Origin: Alphaproteobacteria bacterium PA2
Lineage (GTDB): Bacteria; Pseudomonadota; Alphaproteobacteria; Caulobacterales; Caulobacteraceae
Direction of reading: 5' to 3'
NCBI GenBank assembly: GCA_002256425.1
Contig: NKIZ01000001.1
Span: forward strand, 372,001 to 436,000
DNA: 64,000 nucleotides
Positions within the stretch are counted from its first letter, which is position 1. Each line of letters opens with the position of its first letter. Below the pieces are notes generated by a model. The model saw only the letters and a list, made by a program, of their open reading frames with translations. It made no database searches and had not been told where the DNA came from. Shown in pieces: positions 47,049 to 55,895 of this stretch. A program made the translations under genes and the position numbers.

Positions 47049-47468
47049 TCAGCCGGCCGTCTGAATGGGTATCTGCCGCACCAGCCGGGCGGGCTCGGGC
47101 CGGATCAGGTCGATGTGCAGCAGGCCGTGCTCCAGCAGGGCGGCCGAAACCTCCATGCCGTCGGCCAGGACAAAGGCGCGGACAAAACCGCGGGCGGCGA
47201 TTCCACGGTGCAGGTAGGCGTCTTCGGTCTTGCCCCCGTCATCCCGGCGACCGGCTATGGTCAGCTGACGGTCCTCCAGGGTCACCTGCAGGGTCTGGGG
47301 GGTGAAGCCCGCCACAGCCAAAGTGATCCGCAGGGCGCCTTCGCCCCGGTCTTCCACATTATAGGGGGGATAACTTTCCGCCGCCGCCTTGGCGGCCCGT
47401 TCGGCCAGCAGCCTTGTATGCTCGAAACCGAGCAGGAAGGGGCTGTCGAACACCATGGTCCTGTTCAT
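47049..47468 (-). CDS. Hsp20/IbpA-type small heat-shock protein
   Basis: A 139-residue alpha-crystallin chaperone that holds unfolding proteins. Blocks: PFLLGFEHTRLLAERA, YPPYNVEDRGEGALRITLAVAGFTP, LTIAGRR, YLHRGIAARGFVRAFVLADGMEV and a short C-terminus. ATG 47466-47468 (MNRTMVFDSPFLLGF) matches IbpA-like proteins and has GAGG about ten bases upstream. A sigma-32-like promoter lies about 75 bases upstream. Confidence 0.93.
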   Translation of the reverse strand: MNRTMVFDSPFLLGFEHTRLLAERAAKAAAESYPPYNVEDRGEGALRITLAVAGFTPQTLQVTLEDRQLTIAGRRDDGGKTEDAYLHRGIAARGFVRAFVLADGMEVSAALLEHGLLHIDLIRPEPARLVRQIPIQTAG

Positions 47469-47540
47469 TGCAAAGAGTCCTCGCACCTCAAGCGACTCGC
47501 CGGACCCCCGCCCGAAACCGGCGCGGCGACACGACAGACC

Positions 47541-47571
47541 CTAGGTGGGGTGCGAGGGGAGGGGATTCAAG
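47541..47571 (-). promoter_or_regulatory. Sigma-32-like heat-shock promoter of hsp20
   Basis: Read on the minus strand, CTTGAA (-35) is followed after 15 bases by CCCCACCTAG (-10), close to the heat-shock consensus CTTGAA-N13-17-CCCCATnT. It precedes hsp20 and overlaps the last bases of the upstream membrane-protein gene. Match is by eye. Confidence 0.65.
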
Positions 47572-47878
47572 CGGGGGGCTTTTTCGCCTCAGCCGGCTGA
47601 TCAAAGAAAGCCTGCCGCCTTCGACTTTTCAGCTTGGCCTGACGGCGAGACAGCCGATCCAATCCTCGGGCCGCCGCCCCTGCGGCAAGAAAAACGAGCG
47701 CAAGAGCCCCAAAGGCAAGAGCTCTCCTGACAGTGATCTGCCCGGTCGCGAGACCGCCGATCGCCGCATAGGCGCAAACACCCGCGCCAAAGGTCGACCA
47801 GATCGTCATCAACAAAGCCGCTCCGGGATACATGCCCCAGTACCCTAGGTTTTCGACGGTCTCGTCATCGAGCTTCAT
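47567..47878 (-). CDS. Small two-span membrane protein, unknown
   Basis: A 103-residue protein with two hydrophobic segments (GMYPGAALLMTIWSTFGAGVC and ALAFGALALVFLAAGAAA) and a basic C-terminal tail (SRRQAKLKSRRRQ). The ATG has GAGG six bases upstream. I do not recognise the family. Base composition begins to drift from its neighbours here. It may be cotranscribed with the SIMPL gene 27 bp upstream. Confidence 0.6.
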   Translation of the reverse strand: MKLDDETVENLGYWGMYPGAALLMTIWSTFGAGVCAYAAIGGLATGQITVRRALAFGALALVFLAAGAAARGLDRLSRRQAKLKSRRRQAFFDQPAEAKKPPA

Positions 47879-47905
47879 TTGAGCCTCATCTTCGAAGCGG
47901 GCGAT

Positions 47906-48661
47906 CTAGGGGGCTACGCTGTAGGTGACTATGATTTGGGCAGAAGTCAGGACGGGCTCAGGGTTCATAACTACGGGGACAGGTGGCGGCATAATTGCCA
48001 TAGCGACCGGAGAGTCCATTAGTGGTGCGGTCACGTTATCGCTGAAGCCGTAGTCTTCGGTTGCTCGGTCCCTCACGTTCAGCAATGGACCAAGGTGCAT
48101 CCCCGCGCCCTCAGCAATTGCGAGCGCCTTGCTGCGCGCGTTTGAAAGGGCATTTGTGAGCGCCTGCCTTTGTGCATCCGTCGGGTCGCGAAGGCTGAAA
48201 CGATACAGGTTGGCATTTTCACCCCCGAGACGGACGGCTAGACCAAGTACGGTTCCAGCTTCGGTGGGTGGCGAAATCTCAGCCGTCATCTCCATGGTAG
48301 CCAAGTAGCCGCTCACCGCACAGGCCCCGGCGGAAAGACGCGATCGTCCGTCGCCTTCAGGGTCACAATTCGCCGCTCTCACTGCTGTGACGTTCAGCTT
48401 GCTGGTCGCTATCGTCAGTTTTGCTTTGGTAATGGCCGAAATGCCACGGATCACAGCGTCAGACTTTTTCACGAGATTTGTCGTCGCGATATCTGGGCTA
48501 GCCCCTTCGCCTCGAAGGTCAAAGGTCGCCGTCGCTATATCTGGAGGAGTTCGGACCTCGCCGTAGCCCGTCACGACAATACTCCCTGGGTCGGCGAAGG
48601 CTTTCGAAAAGCAAGAGAGTGCCGCCAACATTGTTAGCGAAATGATTGCCCCTTGCCTCAT
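47906..48661 (-). CDS. SIMPL (DUF541) domain protein, exported
   Basis: A 251-residue exported protein with a signal peptide (AIISLTMLAALSCFSKAFA) and a SIMPL domain: PGSIVVTGYGEVRTPPDIATATFDL, KSDAVIRGISAI, RQALTNALSNARSKALAIAEGAGMHLG, IIVTYSV. Function of the family is unknown; some members aid outer-membrane or stress physiology. ATG 48659-48661 is chosen because GAGGGAG precedes it; a TTG five codons upstream is possible. The gene is clearly AT-richer and uses more A/T-ending codons than its neighbours. Confidence 0.85.
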   Translation of the reverse strand: MRQGAIISLTMLAALSCFSKAFADPGSIVVTGYGEVRTPPDIATATFDLRGEGASPDIATTNLVKKSDAVIRGISAITKAKLTIATSKLNVTAVRAANCDPEGDGRSRLSAGACAVSGYLATMEMTAEISPPTEAGTVLGLAVRLGGENANLYRFSLRDPTDAQRQALTNALSNARSKALAIAEGAGMHLGPLLNVRDRATEDYGFSDNVTAPLMDSPVAMAIMPPPVPVVMNPEPVLTSAQIIVTYSVAP

Positions 48662-48890
48662 CACAGTCTCCCTCAAGCGCCCCGTATAATTCCCGGGAGG
48701 CTAGGCCTATCTTGTTGGCATAGCTAGCTATCGATGCGGACCACAAGCTGAGTTATATCTCGCCTACAACTTGGATTGCCGTTCCGCTAAGTTCAGCTTT
48801 TCCGTCGCTGTTTTGGAAGGCGATTACAGTTCGCTACCTATTCGGAGAGCGTCGGAAATCCTGGAGTGCGCGCGTCATTTTGGAGGAGGT

Positions 48891-49391
48891 ATGCAGTCGT
48901 TACTTCGGTTTCTTATCGCGGCCTGCCTGTTGATGTCTGCCGCCTCTCATACTGATGCGGCTACGCCTGCAGCGATGGTGGAGTCAGTCACCTTCCAGAC
49001 CGAACCGCCACCGTTTTGCGGTAGGTGCGATACGATCAAATTCGTCGCCTCACCGGACGGTCGCGTCCAAATTGAGCGGGGCCATTAGGGGGGCAGCTAT
49101 CAGGATTGGCGGATCAAAAGGCAAACCCTGCAAGTGACCCCAGAGCAATTTACTCGATTTCGGGAAGTCTTGGCGCCCTTTAGGCCCGAGCGCGAGCTCC
49201 TGTTGAATGATCGACCGCCATGTACGACGTTTGACCCTGATCAGGGTGGGGTCAGCGTACTCTGGCATGGTGCTGGAGGTGACGCTCGACTGACATTCAA
49301 TCGAGGTTGCGAATGGGGAGCTAGGACCGCATTGGTCCGGGCGCTTGAAGCTGCCCCTTCTATTCTGGGGTTGGAAACACCGGACTGGTGA
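48891..49391 (+). pseudogene. Secreted DUF6438-like gene interrupted by an in-frame amber stop
   Basis: ATG 48891 has a near-perfect ribosome site (GGAGGAGG) and begins a signal peptide (LLRFLIAACLLMSAASHTDA). The reading frame runs to RVQIERGH, meets TAG at 49086-49088 and then continues in the same frame (GGSYQDWRIKRQTLQVTPEQF) to TGA at 49389-49391. Restoring TAG to TGG would give ERGHWGGSYQDW and one protein of 166 residues with FCGRCDTIKF and EWGARTALVRALE. The parts look like a DUF6438-type secreted protein. It sits in the AT-richer patch. A sequencing error is the other explanation. Confidence 0.7.
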
Positions 49392-49480
49392 TTGTCGCTC
49401 GTCGGACCGGTCCAACGGTCCCATTCCCTCGGTCGGGCGCAGACTGAGCGGCAGGATCGCCTCAGACTATCAACACCCCA

Positions 49481-49517
49481 AATGGAAACGGCCGCTTCCT
49501 CGTCGGAAGCGGCCGTT
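49481..49517 (-). terminator. Terminator immediately after tRNA-Ala
   Basis: AACGGCCGCTTCC (49487-49499) and GGAAGCGGCCGTT (49505-49517) form a perfect 13-bp stem with a 5-base loop. On the minus strand it begins one base past the tRNA CCA end and is followed by TCCATT, so it ends the tRNA transcript. Confidence 0.8.
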
Positions 49518-49518
49518 A

Positions 49519-49594
49519 TGGTGGAGCTAAGCGGAGTCGAACCGCTGACCTCTTGAATGCCATTCAAGCGCTCTACCAGCTGAGCTATAGCCCC
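49519..49594 (-). tRNA. tRNA-Ala (GGC)
   Basis: A 76-base tRNA with encoded CCA. Acceptor GGGGCTA pairs with TAGCTCC, including the G3-U70 wobble that defines alanine tRNAs. The D arm holds AGCTCAGCTGGTAGAGC, the anticodon stem CTTGA/TCAAG frames ATGGCAT with anticodon GGC, and the T loop is TTCGACT. Confidence 0.98.
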
Positions 49595-49728
49595 GAAAAT
49601 TCGGGTTCCTGGCCTTGGAGGGTTTGGCCTCCGCCGCGAAGAGCGCGGAACCTAGTCTGACAGTTGTCCGGGATCAAGCCCGCCGTCACTGAAAAATCAC
49701 ACAGGGACGGCGGGGTTGATTCTGACGT

Positions 49729-50205
49729 CTATCGGTCTTCTTCGCCCTCGCCGGGCAGGCCGTCGATTTCGGTGTCGACAAAGTCGTCCTCATCGTCGTC
49801 TTCCAGGAAGGGCACGTCGGAGTCTTCGTCGTCGTCCAGGTCGTCGTCTTCCTGGAAACCGGCCAGTTCGTCTTCCGGCGCGGCGACGGGCTCGCCATCC
49901 TCATCGTCGTCGTCCACGGCCAGGATCGGCTCGTCAATGACGGCGTCCAGTTCCGGAGTGACGACCTCTTCTTCTTCCTCATCCTCCGCGTCGGGATTCT
50001 TGCCGCGGACCTGGGCTTCCTGATCGTCATCAAGATCGTGGTCGACGGGGGTGGCGCGGGCGCGGACACGGCGGCTGCGGACGGCTTCGTCCGGGTCAAA
50101 CTCGTGGGCGCATTTCGGGCAGTGGGCCGGGCGTTTGGTCAGGTCGTAGAACTTAGCCTGGCAGTTGGGGCAAATTTGCTTTGCGCCCAGTTCGGGAATA
50201 GCCAA
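49729..50205 (-). CDS. TIGR02300 (FYDLN acid) family protein
   Basis: A 158-residue protein with a zinc-ribbon head (ICPNCQAKFYDLTKRPAHCPKC, four Cys) and a very acidic low-complexity tail (long Asp/Glu runs from about residue 70). This matches TIGR02300, an alphaproteobacterial family of unknown function; the ribbon suggests nucleic-acid or protein binding. The start is TTG 50203-50205 (AIPELGAKQICPNC), with GAGG 8 bases upstream. Divergent from aroA across 114 bp. Confidence 0.88.
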   Translation of the reverse strand: MAIPELGAKQICPNCQAKFYDLTKRPAHCPKCAHEFDPDEAVRSRRVRARATPVDHDLDDDQEAQVRGKNPDAEDEEEEEVVTPELDAVIDEPILAVDDDDEDGEPVAAPEDELAGFQEDDDLDDDEDSDVPFLEDDDEDDFVDTEIDGLPGEGEEDR

Positions 50206-50319
50206 GGAGCGGGCCTCTGAGGCGGGTGTGAATTGGAGCCGGCTCACTTGCCACGGGCAGGCGCCGCTGTCAAAACCCAATCCCTTTTCCAAGCCCTTAC
50301 GCCCTCAAAAGGAGCCGCC

Positions 50320-51654
50320 ATGACCTCGCCCGGACTGACCGCACGCCGCGGCGGGCCTCTGACGGGTCGGGTCCGCGCCCCCGGCGACAAGTCGGTTTCC
50401 CACCGCGCCCTGATCTTCGGCGCCCTGGCGCAGGGCCTGACCGAGATCGAGGGCCTGCTGGAGGGCGAGGATGTCCTGCGCTCGGCCGCCGCCATGCGGG
50501 CCTTCGGGGCCGAGGTCGAGCACCTGGGCGTCGGCCGCTGGCGGGTGGTGGGCAAGGGCGGCTTTTCCGAGCCTGCCGACATCATAGACTGTGGAAACGC
50601 CGGCACCGGGGTGCGGCTGATCATGGGGGCTGCGGCGGGCTTTGACCTGGCGGTCAGCTTCACCGGTGACGCCTCCCTGCGCGGCCGCCCCATGAACCGG
50701 GTGATGAAGCCGCTCTCTGAGATGGGCGCGAAGTTCCTGGGCCGGTCCGGCGGGCGCCTGCCCCTGACGCTGAAAGGCGGCGATCTGCGGCGCATCGAAT
50801 ACCGCCTGCCAGAGCCCTCGGCCCAGGTGAAGTCGGCGGTCCTGCTGGCCGGCCTGCACGCAGCGGGCGGGGCGGCGGTGCTGGAGCCCGAGCCCACCCG
50901 CGACCATACCGAGCGCATGCTGCGCGGCTTCGGCGCCCGGGTGGATGTGGTCGACCGCGACGGTGTCCGGCATATCGATCTGGCCGGCGGTCAGAAGCTG
51001 ACGGGAACGAAGATCCTGGTCCCCGGCGATCCCTCCTCGGCGGCCTTCCCCATTGTGGCGGCCCTGATCACCCCGGGTTCCGAGGTGACGGTGGAAGGGG
51101 TCATGCTCAACCCCCTGCGCACCGGCCTCTTTACGACGCTGAAGGAAATGGGCGCCGACCTGACCATAGAGAACATCCGCGATGAGAGCGGCGAGCCGGT
51201 GGGCGATATCACCGCCCGGTATTCGGCCCTGGCAGGCGTGGACGTGCCCCCCGAGCGGGCGCCGTCTATGATTGACGAGTATCCGATCCTGGCCGTGGCC
51301 GCGGCCTTTGCAACAGGCGTAACCCGCATGACCGGCATTGGCGAAATGCGGGTCAAGGAGAGCGACCGGATCGCCCTGATGGCGGCGGGGCTGAGCGCCT
51401 GCGGCCTCGGCGTCGAGGAAGAACCCGAGGGCCTGACCGTCGTCGGCTCCGGCGGCGGCAATCATCCTGCGGCCGGCGGGGCCCAGGTGGTCACCAGGGG
51501 CGATCACCGCATCGCCATGTCCCATCTGGTCATGGGTCTGGCGGCTGATGGGCCGATCACTGTGGATGAGCCCGGCATGATCGCCACCAGCTTCCCCGGT
51601 TTTGTCGAAATGATGCGCGGCCTGGGCGGAGAACTGGCCGGAGAGCAGGGTTGA
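50320..51654 (+). CDS. aroA: 3-phosphoshikimate 1-carboxyvinyltransferase (EPSP synthase)
   Basis: Sixth step of chorismate synthesis. The 444-residue protein has [33 protein letters not shown] and [20 protein letters not shown]. Its PEP-site sequence is of the class II-like type common in alphaproteobacteria. ATG 50320 follows AAAAGGAG; a longer reading frame upstream is rejected. Its TGA overlaps the TTG start of cmk. Confidence 0.97.
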   Translation: MTSPGLTARRGGPLTGRVRAPGDKSVSHRALIFGALAQGLTEIEGLLEGEDVLRSAAAMRAFGAEVEHLGVGRWRVVGKGGFSEPADIIDCGNAGTGVRLIMGAAAGFDLAVSFTGDASLRGRPMNRVMKPLSEMGAKFLGRSGGRLPLTLKGGDLRRIEYRLPEPSAQVKSAVLLAGLHAAGGAAVLEPEPTRDHTERMLRGFGARVDVVDRDGVRHIDLAGGQKLTGTKILVPGDPSSAAFPIVAALITPGSEVTVEGVMLNPLRTGLFTTLKEMGADLTIENIRDESGEPVGDITARYSALAGVDVPPERAPSMIDEYPILAVAAAFATGVTRMTGIGEMRVKESDRIALMAAGLSACGLGVEEEPEGLTVVGSGGGNHPAAGGAQVVTRGDHRIAMSHLVMGLAADGPITVDEPGMIATSFPGFVEMMRGLGGELAGEQG

Positions 51655-52304
51655 GGCCGCCCTTCGTCATCGCCGTCGACGGGCCCGCCGCCTCGGGCAA
51701 GGGGACGATCTCCAGCGATCTCAGCCTGCACTATGACCTGCCCATGCTGGACACCGGCCTGCTCTACAGGGCGGTGGGGGTGATCCTGAAGCGCCAGGGC
51801 GGTGATCTGGATGATGCGGCGGCGGCGGCCCGGGTCGCCCGGGACCTGCAGGCCGGCGATCTGGACGATGATGACTTCCGCACCCGGGAAGCCGGAGAGT
51901 GCGCCAGCCGGGTGGCTGTGCATCCCGCCGTCCGCGCCGCCCTTCTGGACCTGCAGCAGGTCTTCGCCCGGCGAACGGAGGGATCGGTGATTGACGGCCG
52001 GGATATCGGTACGGTGATCGCCCCGGAAGCGCCGGCCAAACTCTATGTGACCGCAGATCCCGAAGTCCGCGCCGAGCGCCGTTTCAAACAGCTGAAAGGT
52101 CGTGGCGAGGACGTCACCTTCCGCGAAATCCTCGAGGATATCCGCCGCCGGGATGCGCGCGACGGCGGCCGCAGCGACGCCCCGATGATCCAGGCGCCCG
52201 ACGCGGTCTTGCTCGATACGTCGCAAATGACTATAGAGCGCGCCACCGATGCGGCCCGCCGCATTGTCGAGGCGGCGCGCGCGCGCTGGGAAATTTCCCG
52301 GTAA
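51651..52304 (+). CDS. cmk: Cytidylate kinase
   Basis: Phosphorylates CMP and dCMP. The 217-residue protein has the P-loop [37 protein letters not shown] and [19 protein letters not shown]. The start is probably TTG 51651, overlapping the aroA stop as TTGA. aroA-cmk-rpsA is a conserved order. Confidence 0.95.
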   Translation: MRPPFVIAVDGPAASGKGTISSDLSLHYDLPMLDTGLLYRAVGVILKRQGGDLDDAAAAARVARDLQAGDLDDDDFRTREAGECASRVAVHPAVRAALLDLQQVFARRTEGSVIDGRDIGTVIAPEAPAKLYVTADPEVRAERRFKQLKGRGEDVTFREILEDIRRRDARDGGRSDAPMIQAPDAVLLDTSQMTIERATDAARRIVEAARARWEISR

Positions 52305-52480
52305 GCAAATCCAACCGCGCCTTTCCCTCGGTCGCCGCGGGCAAATTCAAACCGCGCAGGTCCGCCTGCGCCTTCGGTTGCAACCCTTAACCCGACGCCG
52401 GGATTCCGTTCGACCGCCATGTGCGGCTCGGATCCTTTCCCTTTTTCCTGAAGGGGCGTCACAGAAGATGAAAGACCCAA
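52305..52480 (+). promoter_or_regulatory. rpsA leader with near-direct repeats and a hairpin
   Basis: This 176-bp spacer between cmk and rpsA holds two near-copies of a 16-17 base element, GCAAATCCAACCGCGC (52305-52320) and GCAAATTCAAACCGCGC (52341-52357), and a perfect 7-bp hairpin GCGCAGG-TCCG-CCTGCGC (52354-52371). It may hold the rpsA promoter and an S1 autoregulatory leader; nothing coding is visible. Confidence 0.4.
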
Positions 52481-54190
52481 ATGGCTGACGATATGAGCCT
52501 CAGTCCCTCCCGGGACGATTTCGCCTCCCTCCTCGACGAGTCCATGGGCGGCCGTGACTTCATGGAAGGTCAGGTTGTCAAAGGCATCGTGGTCGGAATC
52601 GAAAAAGATTTCGCCATCATCGATGTCGGGCTGAAGACCGAAGGCCGGATCTCCGTGAAGGAATTCGGCGTTGATGAGTCCGGTGAAAGCCCGATCAAGA
52701 TCGGCGCCACTGTCGAAGTCTTCCTCGAGCGCGTTGAAAACGCCATGGGCGAAGCCGTCATCAGCCGCGACAAGGCCCGCCGCGAAGAGGCCTGGACCCG
52801 TCTGGAAGTCGTGCACGAGCGCAACGAGCCGGTTATGGGCACCATTGTTGGCCGCGTGAAGGGCGGCTTCACCGTCGACCTCGGCGGCGCCTCGGCCTTC
52901 CTGCCGGGCAGCCAGGTGGACATTCGTCCGGTCCGCGACGTCGGCCCGCTCATGGGCAAGGAACAGCCCTTCGCCATCCTCAAGATGGACCGTCCCCGCG
53001 GCAATATCGTCGTGTCCCGCCGCGCCATCCTGGAAGAAGCCCGCGCCGAGCAGCGCACCGAACTTGTCGGCCAGCTGGTCGAGGGTGAAGTCCGTGACGG
53101 CGTCGTCAAGAACATCACCGATTACGGCGCATTCGTTGACCTGGGCGGCATTGACGGCCTCCTGCACGTCACCGACATGAGCTGGAAGCGCGTCAATCAC
53201 CCCAGCCAGGTCCTGGCCGTGGGCGACACCGTCAAGGTCCAGGTCGTCAAGATCAACCCCGACACCCAGCGCATCTCGCTCGGCATGAAGCAACTGCAGT
53301 CCGACCCCTGGGACGGCGTGGAAGCCAAGTACCCAGTCGGCGCCAAGTTCACGGGCCGCATCACCAACATCACCGACTACGGCGCATTTGTTGAGCTGGA
53401 AGCCGGCGTTGAAGGCCTGGTCCACGTGTCCGAAATGTCCTGGACCAAGAAGAACGTCCACCCCGGCAAGATCGTCTCGACCTCCCAGGAAGTCGACGTG
53501 GTCGTGCTGGACGTCGATCCGTCCAAGCGTCGCGTCTCCCTGGGCCTCAAGCAGGCCATGGACAATCCCTGGGATGCCTTCATCGCGGCCAACCCGGTGG
53601 GTTCGACCGTCGAAGGCGAAGTCAAGAACGCCACGGAATTCGGCCTGTTCATCGGTCTGGAAAACGACATCGACGGCATGGTCCACCTGTCCGACCTGGA
53701 CTGGAACGTTCCTGGCGAAGAAGCCATCGCCAAGTATCACAAGGGCGAAATGGTCAAGGCCCGGGTGCTGGACGTCGACGTCGAGAAGGAGCGTATCTCC
53801 CTCGGCATCAAGCAACTGGCCGGCGATCCGATGGCTGGCGAGGCCTTCCGCAAGGGCCAGACCGTCACCGTCACTGTCACCGAGATCACCTCGGGCGGCA
53901 TTGAAGTGAAGTTCGGCGATGACGAAGCCCCGATGACGGCCTTCGTCCGCAAGTCCGACCTGTCCCGCGACCGTGCGGACCAGCGTCCGGAACGCTTCGC
54001 CGTGGGTGACCGCGTCGACGCCCAGGTGACCACGGTCGACAAGGCCGCCCGCAAGGTGTCGGTCTCGATCAAGGCCCTGGAAATGATCGAAGAGAAGGAA
54101 GCCATCGAGAAGTTCGGGTCCTCGGACTCCGGCGCTTCCCTGGGCGACATTCTTGGCGCCGCCCTGCGCGAAAAGGCGCAGAAGGACTAG
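52481..54190 (+). CDS. rpsA: 30S ribosomal protein S1
   Basis: mRNA-binding protein that loads structured messages on the 30S subunit. The 569-residue protein has six S1/OB repeats; typical repeat ends are [24 protein letters not shown] and ISLGMKQL. The C-terminus is [22 protein letters not shown]. Downstream terminator at 54237-54272. Confidence 0.98.
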   Translation: MADDMSLSPSRDDFASLLDESMGGRDFMEGQVVKGIVVGIEKDFAIIDVGLKTEGRISVKEFGVDESGESPIKIGATVEVFLERVENAMGEAVISRDKARREEAWTRLEVVHERNEPVMGTIVGRVKGGFTVDLGGASAFLPGSQVDIRPVRDVGPLMGKEQPFAILKMDRPRGNIVVSRRAILEEARAEQRTELVGQLVEGEVRDGVVKNITDYGAFVDLGGIDGLLHVTDMSWKRVNHPSQVLAVGDTVKVQVVKINPDTQRISLGMKQLQSDPWDGVEAKYPVGAKFTGRITNITDYGAFVELEAGVEGLVHVSEMSWTKKNVHPGKIVSTSQEVDVVVLDVDPSKRRVSLGLKQAMDNPWDAFIAANPVGSTVEGEVKNATEFGLFIGLENDIDGMVHLSDLDWNVPGEEAIAKYHKGEMVKARVLDVDVEKERISLGIKQLAGDPMAGEAFRKGQTVTVTVTEITSGGIEVKFGDDEAPMTAFVRKSDLSRDRADQRPERFAVGDRVDAQVTTVDKAARKVSVSIKALEMIEEKEAIEKFGSSDSGASLGDILGAALREKAQKD

Positions 54191-54236
54191 GCCTCAGCTG
54201 CGTCGCCCCGGCGGCGCATCCGAAGCACGAAATACC

Positions 54237-54272
54237 GCAGCGGGTCCGGAGACGGGCCCGCTGCTTTCGTTT
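54237..54272 (+). terminator. Rho-independent terminator of rpsA
   Basis: GCAGCGGGTCC and GGGCCCGCTGC form an 11-bp stem with one wobble around a 6-base loop, followed by TTTCGTTT. It lies 46 bases past the rpsA stop. The rest of the spacer to 54398 holds only the ihfB promoter region. Confidence 0.8.
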
Positions 54273-54398
54273 CAGGGGCGCCCAAACGGCCAGCTGACAC
54301 CACGAAAATTCGCAAGTGTCGCAAGACATGAGGTTTTTCGGGTTGATCATCAATCAGGACTCGACCATGTTCCGCCAACCCCGCAACCGGATTCTGGC

Positions 54399-54683
54399 AT
54401 GATCAAATCGGAACTCATCGCTCAGCTCGCGCAGGAAAATCCGCATCTGACCCAGCGTGATATCGAGCGGGTGGTGGGGGTAATCCTTGAGCGGATGATC
54501 AAGGCCCTCGAAGATGGCGGCCGCGTAGAGCTCCGGGGCTTTGGCGCCCTCTCCATCCGGTCCAGGGATGCCCGGTCGGGCCGCAACCCGCGCACGGGCG
54601 AGTCCGTTGATGTCCGCGCCAAGCATGTGCCCTTCTTCAAGAGCGGCAAGGAACTGCGCGAGCGGCTCAACGCCGACGAATAG
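54399..54683 (+). CDS. ihfB: Integration host factor beta subunit
   Basis: DNA-bending nucleoid protein; pairs with IHF-alpha. The 94-residue product is [21 protein letters not shown]..., with [28 protein letters not shown] containing the RNPRTG minor-groove arm and the Pro tip. ATG 54399 gives the family start; a long in-frame reading upstream is rejected. Confidence 0.96.
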   Translation: MIKSELIAQLAQENPHLTQRDIERVVGVILERMIKALEDGGRVELRGFGALSIRSRDARSGRNPRTGESVDVRAKHVPFFKSGKELRERLNADE

Positions 54684-54775
54684 ATCTGACCCTCAAATCA
54701 GGCCTTCAGCCCCGGGCTTGACCCGACCTCAGGTATCATAGGACATAGCGCCCAGTTTTCTGGGGAGAGAGTGCT

Positions 54776-55183
54776 ATGGGTATCGCAAGTGAATTCAAGG
54801 AATTCATCGCCAAGGGCAATGTGATCGATCTGGCCGTCGGCGTGGTCATCGGTGCGGCCTTCGGTGACATCACCAAGAGCCTGGTGGACAAGGTTGTCAT
54901 GCCGCCCATCGGCCTGCTGCTGAGCGGCGTCGATTTCTCGGAACTGAAGATCGTCCTCAAGGAGGCGGATCCGGTGACCAAGGCCGCAGAAGTGGCCATC
55001 CAGTACGGCGCCTTCATCAATACGGTGATCCAGTTCGTGATCATCGCCTTCGTTGTCTTCATGCTGGTCAAGGTTGCGAACACCATTCGCCGCAAGGAAG
55101 CCGAGGCCCCCGCCGCGCCAGCGGCCCCGACGGCCGATCAGGTCCTGCTGAGTGAAATCCGCGACCTTCTGAAGAAGGGCTAG
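54776..55183 (+). CDS. mscL: Large-conductance mechanosensitive channel MscL
   Basis: Safety valve against hypo-osmotic shock. The 135-residue protein has FKEFIAKGNVIDLAVGVVIGAAFGDITKSLV (first span), KVVMPPIGLLL, second span TVIQFVIIAFVVFMLVKVAN and a C-terminal helix LLSEIRDLL after an Ala/Pro linker. It lies between ihfB and trpF. Confidence 0.95.
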   Translation: MGIASEFKEFIAKGNVIDLAVGVVIGAAFGDITKSLVDKVVMPPIGLLLSGVDFSELKIVLKEADPVTKAAEVAIQYGAFINTVIQFVIIAFVVFMLVKVANTIRRKEAEAPAAPAAPTADQVLLSEIRDLLKKG

Positions 55184-55230
55184 GCCTGTACCGCCGTCTG
55201 GCCCTTGCGGTCAGACGGCGCAGTCCCCTA

Positions 55231-55884
55231 ATGGCGGCCATGACTGCGACCGCGAAGATCTGTGGGATTTCCACGCCCGAGACCGTGCAGGCCGTCCTGG
55301 TGGGGGGCGCCAGCCATATCGGCTTCAACTTCTTCGAAAAAAGCCCCCGCTTCGTTTCGCCGGAACTGGCGGCCCGCCTGGCCCAGCCCCTCCGCCAGAC
55401 CAATGTGAAGGTCTGCGCCATCACGGTCGATCCGGATGACGCCCTGGTCGACCAGTTGGCGACCATACTGAGACCGGATTTCATCCAGCTGCACGGCAAG
55501 GAATCCCCGGCCCGTGTCCGGGAGATCGGCCAGCGCTCAGGCCTGGGCGTCATCAAGGTCATACCGGTCACGGAAGCCCGTGATGTCGACCTGGCCGGCG
55601 ACTATGAGAGCCTGGTCGACCATCTGATGTTCGAGGGCAAACCGCCCAGGGACGCCACCATGCCTGGGGGTGTCGGCGCCCGGTTTGACTGGACCCTGAT
55701 GGCCGGACGTCGCTTTGCGCGCCCCTGGTTCCTGGCCGGTGGCCTCGACCCCTGGAATGTGGCCGAGGCGATCTCCCGGTCCCAGGCGCCAATTGTCGAT
55801 GTTTCTTCTGGCGTGGAGCGCGGACCCGGACTAAAGGACGCCTCCTTGATCACGGCGTTTATTGAGGCCGTGCGCCGCGCCTAG
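55231..55884 (+). CDS. trpF: Phosphoribosylanthranilate isomerase
   Basis: Third step of the tryptophan branch. The 217-residue TIM barrel has [12 protein letters not shown] (catalytic Cys), [22 protein letters not shown] and the C-terminal Asp in [16 protein letters not shown]. Start ATG 55231 or 55240. It begins trpF-trpB-trpA. Confidence 0.96.
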   Translation: MAAMTATAKICGISTPETVQAVLVGGASHIGFNFFEKSPRFVSPELAARLAQPLRQTNVKVCAITVDPDDALVDQLATILRPDFIQLHGKESPARVREIGQRSGLGVIKVIPVTEARDVDLAGDYESLVDHLMFEGKPPRDATMPGGVGARFDWTLMAGRRFARPWFLAGGLDPWNVAEAISRSQAPIVDVSSGVERGPGLKDASLITAFIEAVRRA

Positions 55885-55895
55885 GTGCTGTTCCA

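Noticed and set aside
49134..49391. Independent 85-residue gene starting at GTG 49134
   Set aside because: It continues in the same frame as the upstream signal-peptide ORF across a TAG and has no ribosome site of its own; better read as the 3' part of an interrupted gene.
52043..53815. 590-residue open frame opposite cmk/rpsA
   Set aside because: Covers two certain genes on the other strand; no recognisable domain or ribosome site.
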